From: Psychromonas sp. MME1
GTDB taxonomy: Bacteria; Pseudomonadota; Gammaproteobacteria; Enterobacterales; Psychromonadaceae
NCBI RefSeq assembly: GCF_041080865.1
Contig: NZ_CP160906.1
Coordinates: 62,001-126,000, forward strand
Length of the DNA: 64,000 bases
Direction: 5' to 3'
Part shown: one piece after another, positions 15,659-24,499 of the stretch
How the letters are laid out: every line of letters begins with the position of its first letter
Numbering within the stretch: position 1 is the first letter of the stretch
Notes under the pieces: model-generated
What the model was told of the DNA's origin: nothing
What the model saw: only the letters and a program-made list of their open reading frames with translations
Databases searched by the model: none
Translations under genes and position numbers: made by a program

Positions 15659-17203
15659 ATGGCTGCAAATAGGCTCACAATGCGTAAAATCAGAGAAGTT
15701 TTAAGACTGCGTTTCGAGGCAAATCTCAGCGTTCGTCAGATCAATGCCAGTACCAAAATAAGTGTTGGTGCTATTCAAAAATTACTAACAAAAGCCAACG
15801 AGTTAACCCTTTCCTGGCCATTATCTAATGAGCTGGATGATACAGAACTGGCTAGGCTGTTTTATCCCAAAGCCGATACCCAGACCGCTCGTCGGTTCCA
15901 AATACCTGACTGGCCCGAAATACATAAAGAACTCAAAGCAAAAGGAATGACTAAGCTGCTGTTATGGGAGGAGTATTGTCAGCAGTACCCAAATCGTTGT
16001 TTGAGTTATTCGCAATTCTGCGATCGCTATTTAAATTGGGCTAAAAAGCAGAAACGCTCCATGCGCCAGACCCACAAGGCGGGTGACAAATTATTTGTTG
16101 ATTACGCCGGACAAACCATGTCTGTCATTTCACCGACAACAGGAGAAGTCAGAGCTGCTCAGATCTTCGTTGCTGTTCTTGGCGCATCAAACTACACCTA
16201 TGCAGAAGCCACATGGAGTCAAAGCCTACCGGACTGGCTTGCCAGTCATGTGCGTACCTTCGAGTTCATTGGCGGCACCCCAGTGATGGTTGTACCGGAT
16301 AATCTGCGTAGCGGGGTAAGTAAAGCGTGTCGCTATGAACCCGAGTTAAATCCAAGTTATCAGCAGTTGGCAGCCCATTATAGCGTCGCGGTCATGCCCG
16401 CTAGGCCCTACAAACCCAAAGATAAATCCAAAGCAGAGGTAGGTGTACAGATCATTGAGCGCTGGATTTTGGCTCGATTACGCCACCAGATCTTCTTCTC
16501 GTTAGCAGAGCTTAATCGCTGTATTGCCTCATTATTAACCGAGGTCAATTTAAAGCCGTTTAAACAACTGCCGGGAAATCGGTTGCAATGGTTTGAGCAA
16601 TTGGACAGGCCATTACTTAAAGCACTACCGGTTCATCCATATCAATATGTCGATATTAAATCGGCCAAAGTTAATATCGATTATCATATCCAGTACGATC
16701 AGCACCTGTACTCAGTGCCGCACCACCTAGTCGGTGAAAAAGTCGAACTGCATGTCGGCGATAAGCTGGTACAGATTTATTTTAAAACACACCTGCTCGC
16801 CAGCCATGTCAGGAAGCACCATCCCGGCACAACAACCGAGCCAGGGCACATGCCAGAAAGGCATGCCAAGCACCAACAGTGGAGCCCTGGACGCCTAAAA
16901 AACTGGGCAAAGGATATAGGGCCGGAGGTGCTGCGCTGGGTATCAGATCAGCTAGAGCACAAAGAGCATCCGGAGCAGGCATACCGCGTGTGCTTGGGGC
17001 TGCTTAATTTAACACGCTCCTATCCGGCAGAACGCCTGAATAATGCCTGTGCAATCGCGAACCAGAAAGCCCTCGTAAAGCTTAAAAACATCAAAGCCAT
17101 TCTGCTAAGTAATCAGGACAAATTACCCCGGGAGGAGACGGCTAAAGCCATCACTTTACCTCAAGATCATGAAAATGTTCGCGGGCCCCAAAGCTTTCAT
17201 TAA
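15659..17203 (+). CDS. istA: IS21-family transposase IstA
   Basis: 514 residues. An N-terminal helix-turn-helix ([22 protein letters not shown]) precedes a DDE core: [11 protein letters not shown] (Asp), [10 protein letters not shown] (Asp) and [16 protein letters not shown] (Glu). A beta-barrel C-terminal part follows. All catalytic residues are present and the frame is open, so it is likely functional. It is followed 11 bp later by istB. Confidence 0.93.
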   Translation: MAANRLTMRKIREVLRLRFEANLSVRQINASTKISVGAIQKLLTKANELTLSWPLSNELDDTELARLFYPKADTQTARRFQIPDWPEIHKELKAKGMTKLLLWEEYCQQYPNRCLSYSQFCDRYLNWAKKQKRSMRQTHKAGDKLFVDYAGQTMSVISPTTGEVRAAQIFVAVLGASNYTYAEATWSQSLPDWLASHVRTFEFIGGTPVMVVPDNLRSGVSKACRYEPELNPSYQQLAAHYSVAVMPARPYKPKDKSKAEVGVQIIERWILARLRHQIFFSLAELNRCIASLLTEVNLKPFKQLPGNRLQWFEQLDRPLLKALPVHPYQYVDIKSAKVNIDYHIQYDQHLYSVPHHLVGEKVELHVGDKLVQIYFKTHLLASHVRKHHPGTTTEPGHMPERHAKHQQWSPGRLKNWAKDIGPEVLRWVSDQLEHKEHPEQAYRVCLGLLNLTRSYPAERLNNACAIANQKALVKLKNIKAILLSNQDKLPREETAKAITLPQDHENVRGPQSFH

Positions 17204-17214
17204 TAAGGATAATA

Positions 17215-17973
17215 ATGATGATCGACCAGACTTTATCACAGCTTCGCCAACTGAAACTTAGCGGTATGGCAACAGCGCTACAAATCCAATCGGAACAGCC
17301 CGGCACCTATGAAGGACTCTCATTCAACGAACGCATTCACCTATTGGTTGAAAGCGAAAAGTTAGAGCGGGACAACCGAAAACAGCAGCGTCTGCTGCGT
17401 ACTGCCAAGCTCAAACTCGCAGCCAATATACGAGATATTGACTACCAACACCCACGAGGAATTCAGCCGTCTCAGATGGCTGCGTTAACGCAGTGTGACT
17501 GGCTAAGGAAAGCACAAAACTTACTTCTCACTGGGCCGTGCGGTAGCGGTAAAACATACATCGCCTGTGCTTTAGGGCATTCAGCTTGTATGAACGGCTT
17601 CAGCGCTCGCTATTATCGTATATCACGGCTGATGCTGGAGTTAACTCAATCAAAAGCAGACGGCACTTACAGAAAGGTATTAAAAAACTTAGCTCAAACG
17701 GATCTGCTGATATTAGACGACTGGGGATTAGAGCCATTGAAAACAGCGCAACGCAATGATCTTATGGAGATAATGGATGACCGGCACGGTACTTCATCAA
17801 CGATCATTATCAGCCAGTTACCGACTGAACAGTGGTATGAAATGATTGGGGATAATACGCTTGCAGACGCTATTTTAGATCGCGTAATGCACAACTCACA
17901 TCGATTAAAACTCAAAGGAGAATCAATGCGAAAAAAACTAAACAGCTTGACCCATGGTGAACACTTAGGGTAA
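17215..17973 (+). CDS. istB: IS21-family helper ATPase IstB
   Basis: 252 residues, DnaC/DnaA-like AAA+ ATPase that selects the target and activates IstA. Walker A LLTGPCGSGKTYIAC (about 102-116), Walker B LLILDDWGLEP (about 163-173), sensor region STIIISQLP. Intact. AAGGATAATA precedes ATG; a second ATG directly follows the first. Confidence 0.93.
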   Translation: MMIDQTLSQLRQLKLSGMATALQIQSEQPGTYEGLSFNERIHLLVESEKLERDNRKQQRLLRTAKLKLAANIRDIDYQHPRGIQPSQMAALTQCDWLRKAQNLLLTGPCGSGKTYIACALGHSACMNGFSARYYRISRLMLELTQSKADGTYRKVLKNLAQTDLLILDDWGLEPLKTAQRNDLMEIMDDRHGTSSTIIISQLPTEQWYEMIGDNTLADAILDRVMHNSHRLKLKGESMRKKLNSLTHGEHLG

Positions 17974-18048
17974 AAAAGAGAACGGGCAATACATTGAAAG
18001 TTCAGGTGTTCACGTTGAACCAGAATCAGTGTTCACCTTCGCCGGAAT

Positions 18049-19027
18049 ACGCATTGAAAAACACATTCAGCGACTTTCATACCTTATATTAGTTATATAA
18101 TAGTTATAATAGTTATAATAGTTATAACATATTTCTAGCCAATACTCCTAATTTAAATTTATTTTATTTTTAAATTTTTCTTTTATAACAGTGCTTTATA
18201 TTGACATCTTTGCAGTTATTTAATATAGAAGATAATTTAATTTCTACTCTAACAGAGAGTGAATCTATTTATAATTAACTCTAAATATTCACATTAAATA
18301 GCTAAATATTGAAGAGATCTAAATCTGGTTATGGTTTTCAACCGAGCCCTGCGAGAGTTGAGCAAATTTCAAAAAATTAATTTAGATCTGCTTTTCGTTG
18401 ATAGCAATATATGTAAATATTTATTTCACTTTATTCATACTCTTCAACTAAGTTAATATCTACCGGTAACTTAAAATTAAGGTTTAGAATTATTTAAGAT
18501 TTTTATTATGATGTTCGTAAACTAAAAAATGAAGCAATTCACTATTATTGAATCATCCTTATGATCCAATCCAATCCAATCTAATTTATTTTATTAACTA
18601 CAGATGTATTGGCTAGGAGAGGTGCCCTAAAGATAGTTTAAGGTCGAAATCAGTCATTTAGTTGGTATTGAGGTTAGTGAATAAAAAACTATCTTAGGTA
18701 ATCTGTCAGACGATATTAAAATATATTGGGTAGATCATATAAATATTGTCGAAAGTTGTTTTTTAATTTGAATGTATAGGTGATTTTTTAGTGAGTGATA
18801 TTAAATTTTAGCATGTAAACTGGTAGTAATATTATTCAATAGGTTCGTCTCTGGTCATCAGGGGCACAGCTCGATAATGTTATTATTGCGCATGCACAAC
18901 GAAGAGCATTATAATCAATGTAACAGTTTGATTTATTTGTGACATGATAAATTGTAATGATTCATTTAGCATCAATATCCTTAGTATTGAAAGAATCAAT
19001 TTTATAAATAACGAGAAATAACACTTA
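18049..19027. other. AT-rich stretch before the phosphoesterase operon
   Basis: About 980 bp without a credible gene. It contains the 9-bp repeat run at 18091-18128 and a small ATCCA-type repeat near 18559-18578. Some sequence must be the promoter of the downstream operon, but no strong promoter was identified by eye. Confidence 0.5.
18091..18128 (+). repeat. Second run of 9-bp AGTTATAAT repeats
   Basis: Four units (AGTTATATAAT, AGTTATAAT, AGTTATAAT, AGTTATAAC). It shares the lead-in CCTTATATTAGTTATATAAT with the run at 4349, so the two loci are related and bracket the recombinase-integron segment. Confidence 0.6.
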
Positions 19028-20260
19028 ATGAAAATTTTTGTAATTAGTGATTTACATATTGGGCCATATGCTCGTTCTAATGATTTTAGAACTCAGGGGG
19101 CAGATAAAACCAATGTTGATAACTTCATTAGTGAATTTCAAAAAGTAGTAGATAAGGAAGGCATTACTGCTGATTACTTAATTATTGCAGGCGATATTAG
19201 TAACTATGCTGAATATGAAGAGTTTGAAGTTGCAGCAAAGAGAATTCAGGAAATTGCAAATATACTTAACATTAGCCATAAGAAAATATTTTTTGTACCA
19301 GGTAATCATGATGCTAACTGGAAAGCAGAAGAGACTTCATTAGCGAACAAAGAACCAGAGGGGTTGGCTCGGGTCAAAAAATACGTAAACTTACAATCCA
19401 ATTCTTTTTTTTCCGGACTTTTAGATAATAGTTGCTATCCGAATTACTATAAAGATCCTTATGCGTCTATTTGGGAAGATGAATTCGTTATTGTAGTTGG
19501 CATTAATTCCTCTGCCTATGACAGTTGTGATAATGAGATCCATCATGGGGAAGTCCGCCTTAGTACTTTTGAAGAAGTTCAAAAAAAATTAGATATAATG
19601 GTTCAACAAGGCACACAGAAAGTAAAAATACTCCTGACCCATCACCACCCCATTAATTATAGCGATAGAACTTTCAAAGAAAGTGATCTAAGTATGATGA
19701 AAAATTCTGAAGACTTTATTTCATTTTCTAATTCTAATGATTTTGATTTTATTGTGCACGGGCATAAACATGTTCCAAACTTTAAAATCCAAAGTAACGA
19801 CATGAGCAATCCTGTTAATATTTTATGTGCTGGAAGTTTTAGCGCGATGTTAAGTGAACACCACAACGGTGTACCAAACTGTTTTCATATCATAGAAATC
19901 GAAAATTTTTGTAGTGAAGCTAAAATCCCCCGAGGACAGGTTTCTTCTTGGTCTTACTTTACTGCAAATAATTGGGGTAAATCCAAATCAGACCGAGATG
20001 GCATTTCGCACAGAGAAAACTTTGGAACCATGTTATTTCCTGCTTCATTAAAAAATAAACTATCGGAGATAATATCTAACTTATTTGAAAGTAAAGATTT
20101 TGCTCGCTCCCAGTGCATCGTTGATGCTTTTCCTGATATAAAATACTGCCCAGGTAAGTCGGTAATGCATGTACTTCAAAAATTAGCCATAGAACTACAG
20201 TTTGAGATTCAACAGGCTGACAACAACGAATTTATTTTGTGGTCTAAGGATGCACAATGA
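19028..20260 (+). CDS. Calcineurin-like metallophosphoesterase, first gene of a three-gene operon
   Basis: 410 residues. All metal-site motifs of the superfamily are present: SDLHIG (7-12), AGDISNYAE (about 55-63), PGNHDANW (about 92-99), LTHHHP (about 203-208) and HGHKH (about 243-247). The N-terminal 270 residues are the enzyme; the last 130 are unrecognised and helical. It hydrolyses phosphodiesters or phosphomonoesters, substrate unknown. It overlaps the next gene by 4 bp (ATGA). In an island next to an ATPase and a sensor-like protein, a nucleic-acid or nucleotide-cleaving effector is plausible. Confidence 0.85.
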   Translation: MKIFVISDLHIGPYARSNDFRTQGADKTNVDNFISEFQKVVDKEGITADYLIIAGDISNYAEYEEFEVAAKRIQEIANILNISHKKIFFVPGNHDANWKAEETSLANKEPEGLARVKKYVNLQSNSFFSGLLDNSCYPNYYKDPYASIWEDEFVIVVGINSSAYDSCDNEIHHGEVRLSTFEEVQKKLDIMVQQGTQKVKILLTHHHPINYSDRTFKESDLSMMKNSEDFISFSNSNDFDFIVHGHKHVPNFKIQSNDMSNPVNILCAGSFSAMLSEHHNGVPNCFHIIEIENFCSEAKIPRGQVSSWSYFTANNWGKSKSDRDGISHRENFGTMLFPASLKNKLSEIISNLFESKDFARSQCIVDAFPDIKYCPGKSVMHVLQKLAIELQFEIQQADNNEFILWSKDAQ

Positions 20261-22053
20261 GCGAAATTGATTTTAACAGCGTATTTGATAGCTCAAATGC
20301 AAGGTACTTGAACTCCGAACAGTTAGTTAATGAGTTTATATGGACGGATTCTTTTGATAGCCTATTAATACAAAAAAACCAGATGGTCTTTGGGTCAAGA
20401 GGCTCGGGTAAAACTGCACTGATAAAAATGCTGTCACACTCAAATCTGAGTAAGTTAGGCGAGTTGCACTCGAAAGCTCTAGAATTGGTTGCAAAAAAGA
20501 GTTTCATAGCAACATATGTTCCTCTAAAAGTAGAGTGGGTAAGCACTCTAAACAATTTTGAAGATAAAAATTGTACATATTTTATGTGGAGTCTAAATTT
20601 AGCAACATGTGCATACCTACTAGATACATTAAAAAGTTGTATATTTTCTTATATTCCAGATGAGATTGAAAAGTTAAGAACGGAGAGATGGATATCTAAA
20701 GAAATATCACGTTTTTGGCTCAATGGAGATGAGAAAAATAGTTTTATTGATATCAAAAATGAATTAGAAAATATTGAGTATTTAAAAAATATTTCATTTA
20801 ATAAAAGTAGTATGGGATTGGACTTGTCTGATGCGGAACAAAATATTGGATCGGCCTTTCATGCATCTTTGTTTAGACCATTTTCTATTGTTGCAAAAGC
20901 TTCTTCTAAGTACTTCGATTTGCCAAATGATAACCCATGGGTAATATGTATCGATGAAGCAGAGTTCTTAAAAAAAGAACACCATCAAATATTGAATACA
21001 CATATGCGTTCAGCTTCAGATTTGACATTTAAAATTACCACAATGCCTTACAGGCATCATACGCTAGACACTAATGTTGAAGCTAATATCAATGTTGGAC
21101 ATAATCTGTCATATGTTTATATAGATAAGCTTGGGACTTCTAACCAAGATACTCGAAGCGCCGACAAAAAAATAAAACTCTTTGCTGAGAAATTATTCAA
21201 CAACAGACTTGCTACTTTTGATGTGCCAGGAAATTTCAGTTTTGAAAATGTTGTTGGTAAATCTCCTTTACTTGAGCCAATGTCTGAAATAATAGATGAT
21301 ATTGAATTACTTCGGTTAATAACTAAACACTGCTCCGAAAGCACGGTTAGTCGTGCTAATAAATTGTACAATTTAGATGATAAAACTCAATTCAACGACT
21401 CGATTGCAAGAAAACTAAGAGGTGCCTTATTGCTCAAAGAAGAGTGGGGTAAAATAGCTGGAAACAAATCTCCGACTTTATATTCAGGGGCATCACTAAT
21501 AGCCCGTTGTTCAGATGGCAATCCTCGTAGATTGTTCAGGATATTTAATCACCTTCTTTCTGATATGAAACTTAATGAAAATAGTAAACTAACAATCAGT
21601 CCCAAGTCTCAAAGTAGGAAATTGATGAGCTTTTCATTCTCTGAACTAGAAGTCATTAAATTCGAGACAAAAGGAAAAGATGCTTTTGATACATTAACAA
21701 AAATTGGGAATTACCTTCGGGACAAAATGATGAATGATAAAATAGGTTCTGACATTCATCGTTCTTTTAAAATTAATGAGCACATTGAAAATAGCATATG
21801 GGAAAATATAAAAACAGCTGTCGACTTAGGGCTCCTTTATCCCAAAATTAAGAAGAGTCAAAATGTACAGATTTTATTTCCATCTAAAGAAGGGGAGTTT
21901 GATATAGCAAACTGTCTATCACCTCACTTTTACCTCCTACCTCGTACTGGGAATTCAATCTCGTTAACAACAATACTGAATAATCCAGATTACAAAAAAT
22001 ACCAAGAAAAAATTGGTGCTAAACAAATGGACTTTTTTGATGATGGAAATTAA
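20257..22053 (+). CDS. ORC-CDC6-like P-loop ATPase, second gene of the operon
   Basis: 598 residues. SSNARYLNSEQLVNEFI (about 12-28) followed by MVFGSRGSGKTALIKML (Walker A, 46-53) is the start seen in proteins named ORC-CDC6 family AAA ATPases. Walker B is VICIDEAEFL (about 229-238). ARCSDGNPRRLFRIFNHLL (about 410-428) fits the arginine-containing lid region. The C-terminal 150 residues look like a winged-helix section. STAND/ORC-like ATPases are frequent switch components in defence systems. It is coupled to both neighbours by overlaps. Its exact role is unknown. Confidence 0.8.
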   Translation: MSEIDFNSVFDSSNARYLNSEQLVNEFIWTDSFDSLLIQKNQMVFGSRGSGKTALIKMLSHSNLSKLGELHSKALELVAKKSFIATYVPLKVEWVSTLNNFEDKNCTYFMWSLNLATCAYLLDTLKSCIFSYIPDEIEKLRTERWISKEISRFWLNGDEKNSFIDIKNELENIEYLKNISFNKSSMGLDLSDAEQNIGSAFHASLFRPFSIVAKASSKYFDLPNDNPWVICIDEAEFLKKEHHQILNTHMRSASDLTFKITTMPYRHHTLDTNVEANINVGHNLSYVYIDKLGTSNQDTRSADKKIKLFAEKLFNNRLATFDVPGNFSFENVVGKSPLLEPMSEIIDDIELLRLITKHCSESTVSRANKLYNLDDKTQFNDSIARKLRGALLLKEEWGKIAGNKSPTLYSGASLIARCSDGNPRRLFRIFNHLLSDMKLNENSKLTISPKSQSRKLMSFSFSELEVIKFETKGKDAFDTLTKIGNYLRDKMMNDKIGSDIHRSFKINEHIENSIWENIKTAVDLGLLYPKIKKSQNVQILFPSKEGEFDIANCLSPHFYLLPRTGNSISLTTILNNPDYKKYQEKIGAKQMDFFDDGN

Positions 22054-23008
22054 ATTAGAAGATATATCCAGAAATGATATTGGTTCAACTATTTACGATT
22101 TAGCTATTTTTTCTATCGGTTACGAACTTAGATGCACCCACCTGCCCAGTATTCTCAATAAAGCTAATATCAATACTAGTATCATTTTGTCATATCAAGA
22201 GAATCAAGGTTGTAAAAATAGAGCAATATCATCTAAGTTTTACAATTCAGAATGGCCTAATGCTGCATATATTGAGCAGGAGCACTCAGAGACAGAAAAG
22301 CTATATAAATATTTAGTCGATTTCACAAAAAAATGTGTCCATATAGGTGTGAAACCGAAAATATTAATCGATTACACATCAATGTCTCGTAATTGGTATT
22401 CTGCCATATTAAATTATTTTTTAAGGTTTTCTGAAATAGAGTCGGAGTTATACCTTTCATACTCAAGTGCAATATACCCGGAAGATCATGAATATTTAGA
22501 TTTTGAATTAGGTGAACTAAGGGTAATACCTGGATGCGAGGGTACTTCGATAACTAAAAAGAAGAAGGCTGCAATATTTATGTTGGGATTCGATAGAGTC
22601 GGCCCACAAAGCTTTTACAACTTATTAGAGCCTGATATTAGCTACGGAGTTATTGCCTCTCCAGGAGCTAAGCCCAATTATGATGAAATAGCACTTAGTA
22701 TTAATAAGCAGTTCATTGAACACCAGATAAAAGATGATAACAGGTTGATAAAACTGCCTATATCAAGTGTTTCTTTTACTTTTGAAAATCTCTGCCAGAT
22801 AGTTTCCCCATTAAGAGATGAATATAACATATCCATTATTCCGTTTGGCCCTAAACCTCATATATTAGCATCGATTATAGTCGGCCTTTATTATAAAAAT
22901 GTTAGCTGTATTTATTCCGAATATAAAAGAAGTAAAATCTTTAGTATCGTTGCTAGTGGTGAAGTTGTGTCCACTAAAGTAACGACGCTAAAAATTCCTC
23001 CTATGTAA
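22043..23008 (+). CDS. Rossmann-like protein of unknown function, third gene of the operon
   Basis: About 321 residues. Alternating strand-helix pattern with two halves. KILIDYTSMSRNWYSAIL (about 98-115) is reminiscent of a Rossmann-fold sensor strand. NISIIPFGPKPHILASIIVGLYY (residues near 270-292, quoted here only in its outer motif PFGPKPH) suggests a second such domain. This loosely resembles CARF/SAVED-type ligand sensors, but no diagnostic residues can be named. The start is one of two adjacent ATGs (22040, 22043) that overlap the end of the ATPase gene, so translation is coupled. Function not assigned. Confidence 0.7.
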   Translation: MEIKLEDISRNDIGSTIYDLAIFSIGYELRCTHLPSILNKANINTSIILSYQENQGCKNRAISSKFYNSEWPNAAYIEQEHSETEKLYKYLVDFTKKCVHIGVKPKILIDYTSMSRNWYSAILNYFLRFSEIESELYLSYSSAIYPEDHEYLDFELGELRVIPGCEGTSITKKKKAAIFMLGFDRVGPQSFYNLLEPDISYGVIASPGAKPNYDEIALSINKQFIEHQIKDDNRLIKLPISSVSFTFENLCQIVSPLRDEYNISIIPFGPKPHILASIIVGLYYKNVSCIYSEYKRSKIFSIVASGEVVSTKVTTLKIPPM

Positions 23009-23026
23009 TTAAAAATCTTATAACGC

Positions 23027-23052
23027 TAGGTCAATAACGCTATATTGACCTA
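23027..23052. terminator. Hairpin after the three-gene operon
   Basis: TAGGTCAATA, loop ACGCTA, TATTGACCTA: a perfect 10-bp stem, then a short T-rich stretch. It is weak as an intrinsic terminator but correctly placed 19 bp after the stop codon. Confidence 0.6.
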
Positions 23053-23157
23053 TGAAATTTTTATTACTCACTGCCAAGGAGCAACTACCTCAATTCATAC
23101 TCTAGCTATTTCTCGTATCTGTTTTCGACCAATTAAGGTACAAATTGGTGGCAAACA

Positions 23158-23373
23158 TCACTCTGTCATAACATCCTTAATTGACTCAAATAATTCACCA
23201 ACACTTATACCTAAGTGAATACAAATTTTATCTATTACTTCAATGTCAATTCTAGTTGCTGTTTCATTATAAAGTCTGTGAATTGTGTTCTTATTAACAT
23301 CTATTTCTCTTGCTAATTCAGCAACTTTTATGCGTTTTTCACCCAGAATCATCGATAAGTTACATCTGATCAT
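23158..23373 (-). CDS. XRE-family transcriptional regulator
   Basis: 71 residues, a single Cro/C1-type helix-turn-helix (KVAELAREIDVNKNTIHRLYN, with the ICIHLGISVGELFE tail typical of the compact XRE group). The start ATG at 23373 has GGGAG 5 bases upstream. Two TACC-N7-GGTA repeats lie 22 and 72 bp upstream of it, so it probably controls itself and perhaps the divergent gene at 23619. Confidence 0.85.
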   Translation of the reverse strand: MIRCNLSMILGEKRIKVAELAREIDVNKNTIHRLYNETATRIDIEVIDKICIHLGISVGELFESIKDVMTE

Positions 23374-23394
23374 GTTTCTCCCGTGTGTACTTAG

Positions 23395-23459
23395 TACCTG
23401 CAATGGGTATTTTGTACTTGACGTGAATATAAATTGAACTATGGTACCTTCTGTGGGTA
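23395..23459. promoter_or_regulatory. Paired TACC-N7-GGTA operators
   Basis: TACCTGCAATGGGTA at 23395-23409 and TACCTTCTGTGGGTA at 23445-23459: the same half-sites and spacing, 50 bp apart (about five helical turns), in the divergent region between the XRE gene and 23619. A weaker half (ATACCTGTGG) follows near 23486. Confidence 0.6.
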
Positions 23460-23618
23460 TAAAGTTTCATATTTAAATCTAAAATACCTGTGGTTTATTG
23501 TGGCACATATCTATCGAACTACAAAGTGCTAGCGTCATATATTAAATATGCTGCCAGAAGGATTTCTGAACTGTCATAACCAATCATCTAATTACTATGC
23601 GAATAGAGGATATTTATC

Positions 23619-24224
23619 ATGCTGAATGAACAATTTACGCCGTTTGTAATCTCACCATTTCAAGAAGGCCCACAAGAATGTTATTTACTAGAAAATGGCA
23701 ATGAATCATTCAAAGCCATTGTGACAGATAAAATTCATTTTAAGTGTGATACGCCTTGTTTAGGCCTGATTGATTATGAAGTGCTTGATCATAAAGTGCT
23801 AATAACAGAAGTGCATTTAATCGCAACTAATGTAGATAAAATAAAATTACTATCATGGTTGCAGTCAATAGAGCTTAACTTAGTGGGTTACCTCGTCATC
23901 TTAATTAGTTTGATTACCAAGGTGAATGATAATGAGCTACGGGCGAGTGTGCTTGAAGTTATTTTTCATGAGGAATTACACCCAAGAAATATAATTGAAG
24001 AGAATGCTGAAAAAATAAAGAACCTGTACCCACCTCTAATAGTTGCAGGGCAAAAAGTGTTTTCAAAATATCAAAGTAGCCCTTGCTCTCAAATTGTTAG
24101 AGACAAGTTTTTGGTTCGATGTTTATTAAGCTTATTGATAAAAAATGAATTAATTGCTAACTCATCTAAATATTTACCAGTAAAAATATTAATAAATGAA
24201 AAATTAGCTTCGTTGCAAATTTAG
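23619..24224 (+). CDS. Conserved-looking protein of unknown function
   Basis: 201 residues with no recognised domain. The first 75 look like beta strands (PFQEGPQECYLLENGNE, KCDTPCLGLIDYEVL), and the second half is helical (HEELHPRNIIEENAEKIK). GAGGA lies 9 bases before the ATG. It is divergent from the XRE regulator and shares its operator-bearing upstream region. It has no signal peptide or membrane segment. No function can be offered. Confidence 0.6.
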   Translation: MLNEQFTPFVISPFQEGPQECYLLENGNESFKAIVTDKIHFKCDTPCLGLIDYEVLDHKVLITEVHLIATNVDKIKLLSWLQSIELNLVGYLVILISLITKVNDNELRASVLEVIFHEELHPRNIIEENAEKIKNLYPPLIVAGQKVFSKYQSSPCSQIVRDKFLVRCLLSLLIKNELIANSSKYLPVKILINEKLASLQI

Positions 24225-24238
24225 CATCGATTATTGGT

Positions 24239-24320
24239 GGAGCCCCGCGACAGTTATGGTTTTCGCTAGAAAGTTATGTTTTATCAGTAATGATTTCTGA
24301 TTTGTTATGTTAGATATTAA
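24239..24320 (+). repeat. Repeat unit A (17 bp plus 61 bp, adjacent)
   Basis: GGAGCCCCGCGACAGTT (24239-24255) and, 4 bp later, a 61-bp block (24260-24320) that begins TTTTCGCTAGAAAGTTATG. The same 17-mer occurs at 26825-26841 and the 61-mer at 27540-27600 with 5 mismatches, there separated by a gene. Confidence 0.8.
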
Positions 24321-24388
24321 TAACAAGACCAATCAATATCACCTAAAAAAAGCAATATAAATATTGCTTTGATATATCCAAAGTTACT

Positions 24389-24416
24389 TTTGTTTGTTTG
24401 TTTGTTTGTTTGTTTG
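24389..24416 (+). repeat. (TTTG)7 tetranucleotide repeat upstream of the KfrA-like gene
   Basis: Seven perfect TTTG units followed by TTTC, 83 bp before the start codon at 24500. Such repeats change length by slippage and can alter promoter spacing. Confidence 0.9.
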
Positions 24417-24499
24417 TTTCCAAATTTGCATGCAGTAAATAAGAAAGGTGGTTCATAAGCTTCAAAAATTATGAAGTTTAAATTAAAAGAGATAAAAAT

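Larger units (their letters stand above)
15478..18048 (+). mobile_element. IS21-family insertion sequence
   Basis: About 2.57 kb with istA and istB. Ends: left ATTCCGGCGTAACGTGAACA and right, inverted, ATTCCGGCGAAGGTGAACA; each is followed by internal copies of GTGAACA and ATTCTGG, the multiple terminal repeats usual for IS21. No target duplication is visible, and an extra end-like copy at 15455-15477 lies outside the left end, so the left boundary is uncertain by about 23 bp. Confidence 0.85.
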
